A DNA stretch of 64,000 nt from Euglena gracilis (lineage: Eukaryota > Euglenida > Euglenophyceae > Euglenales): positions 30,511,471-30,575,470 of the forward strand of contig CP154955.1 in assembly GCA_039621445.1 (NCBI GenBank), in the 5' to 3' direction. Made by a program: the position numbers and the translations under genes. Below are positions 62,269-64,000 of this stretch, piece after piece. Position 1 is the first letter of the stretch. Every line of letters starts with the position of its first letter. The notes beneath the pieces were generated by a model. That model made no database searches. It saw only the letters and a program-made list of their open reading frames with translations, and had not been told where the DNA came from.

Positions 62269-64000
62269 ACGTCGGAGAGATGGAAAGCAACGTCAGCACA
62301 CTTGTCCGACAACTCCGACAGGGCCATGTCCGCGTTGGCCAACAAGACGAGGTCTGTACAGGAAGGAGTTCAGGTGGTCCACGAAGTTTGACTACCTGTG
62401 CCACTCCCGTAAGTTTTCGAATGGCTCTTGCGCAATTCTTCGAGGTACAGCCTCCGCCATTCCACCCTTGTCCGGCTTGAAGCACGCCTTGAACGATTTG
62501 ATCTTCAGCAATTCGCGTACTTCACAAACGTCCCCAGGCCTCGTTGTATATGCTCTCGTCTGTAGAACACAACGTCTCTGGTGTGATTGATGTCGTCATG
62601 ATTGCTTGTGGTCCAAAGGGCGATCAAGATCCGCCAACTCTGGCGGAAAGCAGTAATAAGCACCCCCCAAAACAACACACCATGAACAAACAGCCGGCAC
62701 AAACAAGCAGGATCTCACCCAACCGAAGAGCGAAGCCCGAGTGGTCTAATTTCTTAAGTGGCACGCGTTCATTCGTCTGACCTGGGGCCCCCGGACACCG
62801 TTGTTCCTATAACAAAGTAATTTAACAATAGCAAGCAACAATACCAAAATAACAAGCAAGGGGTTCCCCCCAGTGGTGAGCGGCCCACTCCAACAGAGGG
62901 GCAAAATCTTTTCTTACTCAAAACATTGAGCCTTCTTCCCAAGAAGTTTTTGAAATTCGCCAGAGGAGGGGTGTGGAGGCAGATGGTCGTTTTATTGAGG
63001 TCAAATTTATGAATGGTGTGCAACAACGTATGCTGAACGCCATGCGGCTGCTGGCACACTTGCAACCCATTGTGTTGCAGCAAGAGGACACGTCTTACCA
63101 TCAGCTGTGTCAACAACTGTTTTACTTTTTGCAGAGGCCGAAGTTAAACTCCTACGTGAAAGAAAGCGTAGGAGCATTCCTGGTGCTGTGACGGAGTCCA
63201 TCAACGTTTGATCCACTTCAGCAGATTTGCAAGTGGACAGAACGGTGCAGAACATCAATGGAGCAGGTAAAACACCAATTACCCCTAAAAGCTACAAGGC
63301 GCATTTTCCAACCGCACAGGTTTGGGACACTGGAGAAAAGGTGGCAAGGGCAATCTGCCCCTCAACAGGAGCTATGGCAGATCATACCCATCCCCATGGC
63401 GGGGGAAGAGCCTGGTCTATTGAATCAATGGTCGTGGACGTGGAGGAACATCCAGCTAGCCAGCCAGGATCCAGTGGAGAACCAAAGCCCACGGTGGGTC
63501 CCGAAAGTCTGCAGATTTATCAGTAAACACGCCCTCTAAATCACATGATTCAGTGCAGGAAAAAACAGTGTGGGTGACACCTCCATGCCCCAAATACTAA
63601 TGAAAATTCTGTTGTGGTGGAAAAATCATGGAAACCCTTTTCTCTGTCGAATTCTGCGGGAAAGCATTCAACCATATTCTCCATTACCCCAAACTTGTCA
63701 AAAAGCACAAGGTTCTATGGGACATAAGAATTTGGTTTGACAAACAAGATTTTGAGTGATTACAAATCCTCAGGTGCAGTCAGAAAGATACCCCCAGGGG
63801 CTGTGTCCAGGATCTTGGTGCCTTGGTTTATCATTTCAAAACGGGAAAAGGACACCATCAAACATCGTTTGATCACAAGTTGCAAAGACCTGAACACCTT
63901 TTTCACAGCCCCCCCATTCAAACTGACCTTCCTGTCAGGAATAATTCCCTACCTTCAACAGGGTGGTGGGGGAGTTAGACTTCAAGGAAGCATACTTCCA
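62269..64000 (+). repeat. 2,864-bp tandem duplication, second copy (runs off the window)
   Basis: Repeats 59405-61136 almost exactly, including the minus-strand terminal repeat, the Gag-like ORF (62973-63191), the ORF at 63227-63539 and the RT start near 63737. The window ends inside RT. Confidence 0.9.

Overview
The window looks like nuclear DNA of a unicellular eukaryote, probably an alga or other protist; I cannot name the lineage. The reasons are short GC-rich exons with GT...AG borders scattered through very long introns, long microsatellites, many C/G homopolymer runs, and DIRS-like tyrosine-recombinase retrotransposons. I saw no operon layout, rRNA, tRNA or CRISPR array.

Region 1 (about 0.2-47.6 kb, + strand) reads best as the 3' part of one very large gene with many exons. 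From 0.2 to 11.1 kb the exons encode charged coiled coil (Glu/Arg/Gln/Ala-rich); two or three come from a tandem exon+intron duplication. From about 15.7 to 45.7 kb about two dozen short exons encode degenerate EF-hand-like units, with a loop related to D-x-D-x-x-G followed by a helix ending in (L/F)(F/Y)P. Several loops are cut by a phase-1 intron just after the loop glycine. Two helical exons follow, and the frame stops at 47610-47612. Runs of neighbouring exons have matching phases (6669-6980-10722-11005; 31346-31598-32333; 33777-34113-36388; 38200-38896; 45379-45651-46074-47412). Other junctions do not match, so exons are missing or the region holds more than one gene.

The introns are full of non-autonomous elements. 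The clearest family has terminal inverted repeats starting TCTTAG(A/G)CGG. One 3.3 kb member (412-3719) interrupts the first copy of the duplicated segment, and the second copy preserves the empty site. Its members carry many 18-36 nt palindromes of the form AATGCGCA-NN-TGCGCATT, whose arms are conserved and whose central dinucleotide varies. Other intron contents are a MITE-like element at 7.5 kb, a 772 bp element with inverted ends at 40.5 kb, several dispersed repeat pairs, minisatellites, and blocks of short A/T words next to runs of about eight G or C.

Region 2 (48.5-64 kb) is a cluster of DIRS-like elements. Element 1 (48521-53577) has inverted terminal repeats, a Gag-like ORF, reverse transcriptase (YLDD), RNase H, a Dam-like methyltransferase domain (NPPW) and a tyrosine recombinase. 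Element 2 (53581-58655) abuts it, belongs to a different subfamily and is heavily broken. Element 3 lies within a nearly exact 2,864 bp tandem duplication that runs off the window end. All coding calls come from reading the sequence; no database search or structure prediction was run.
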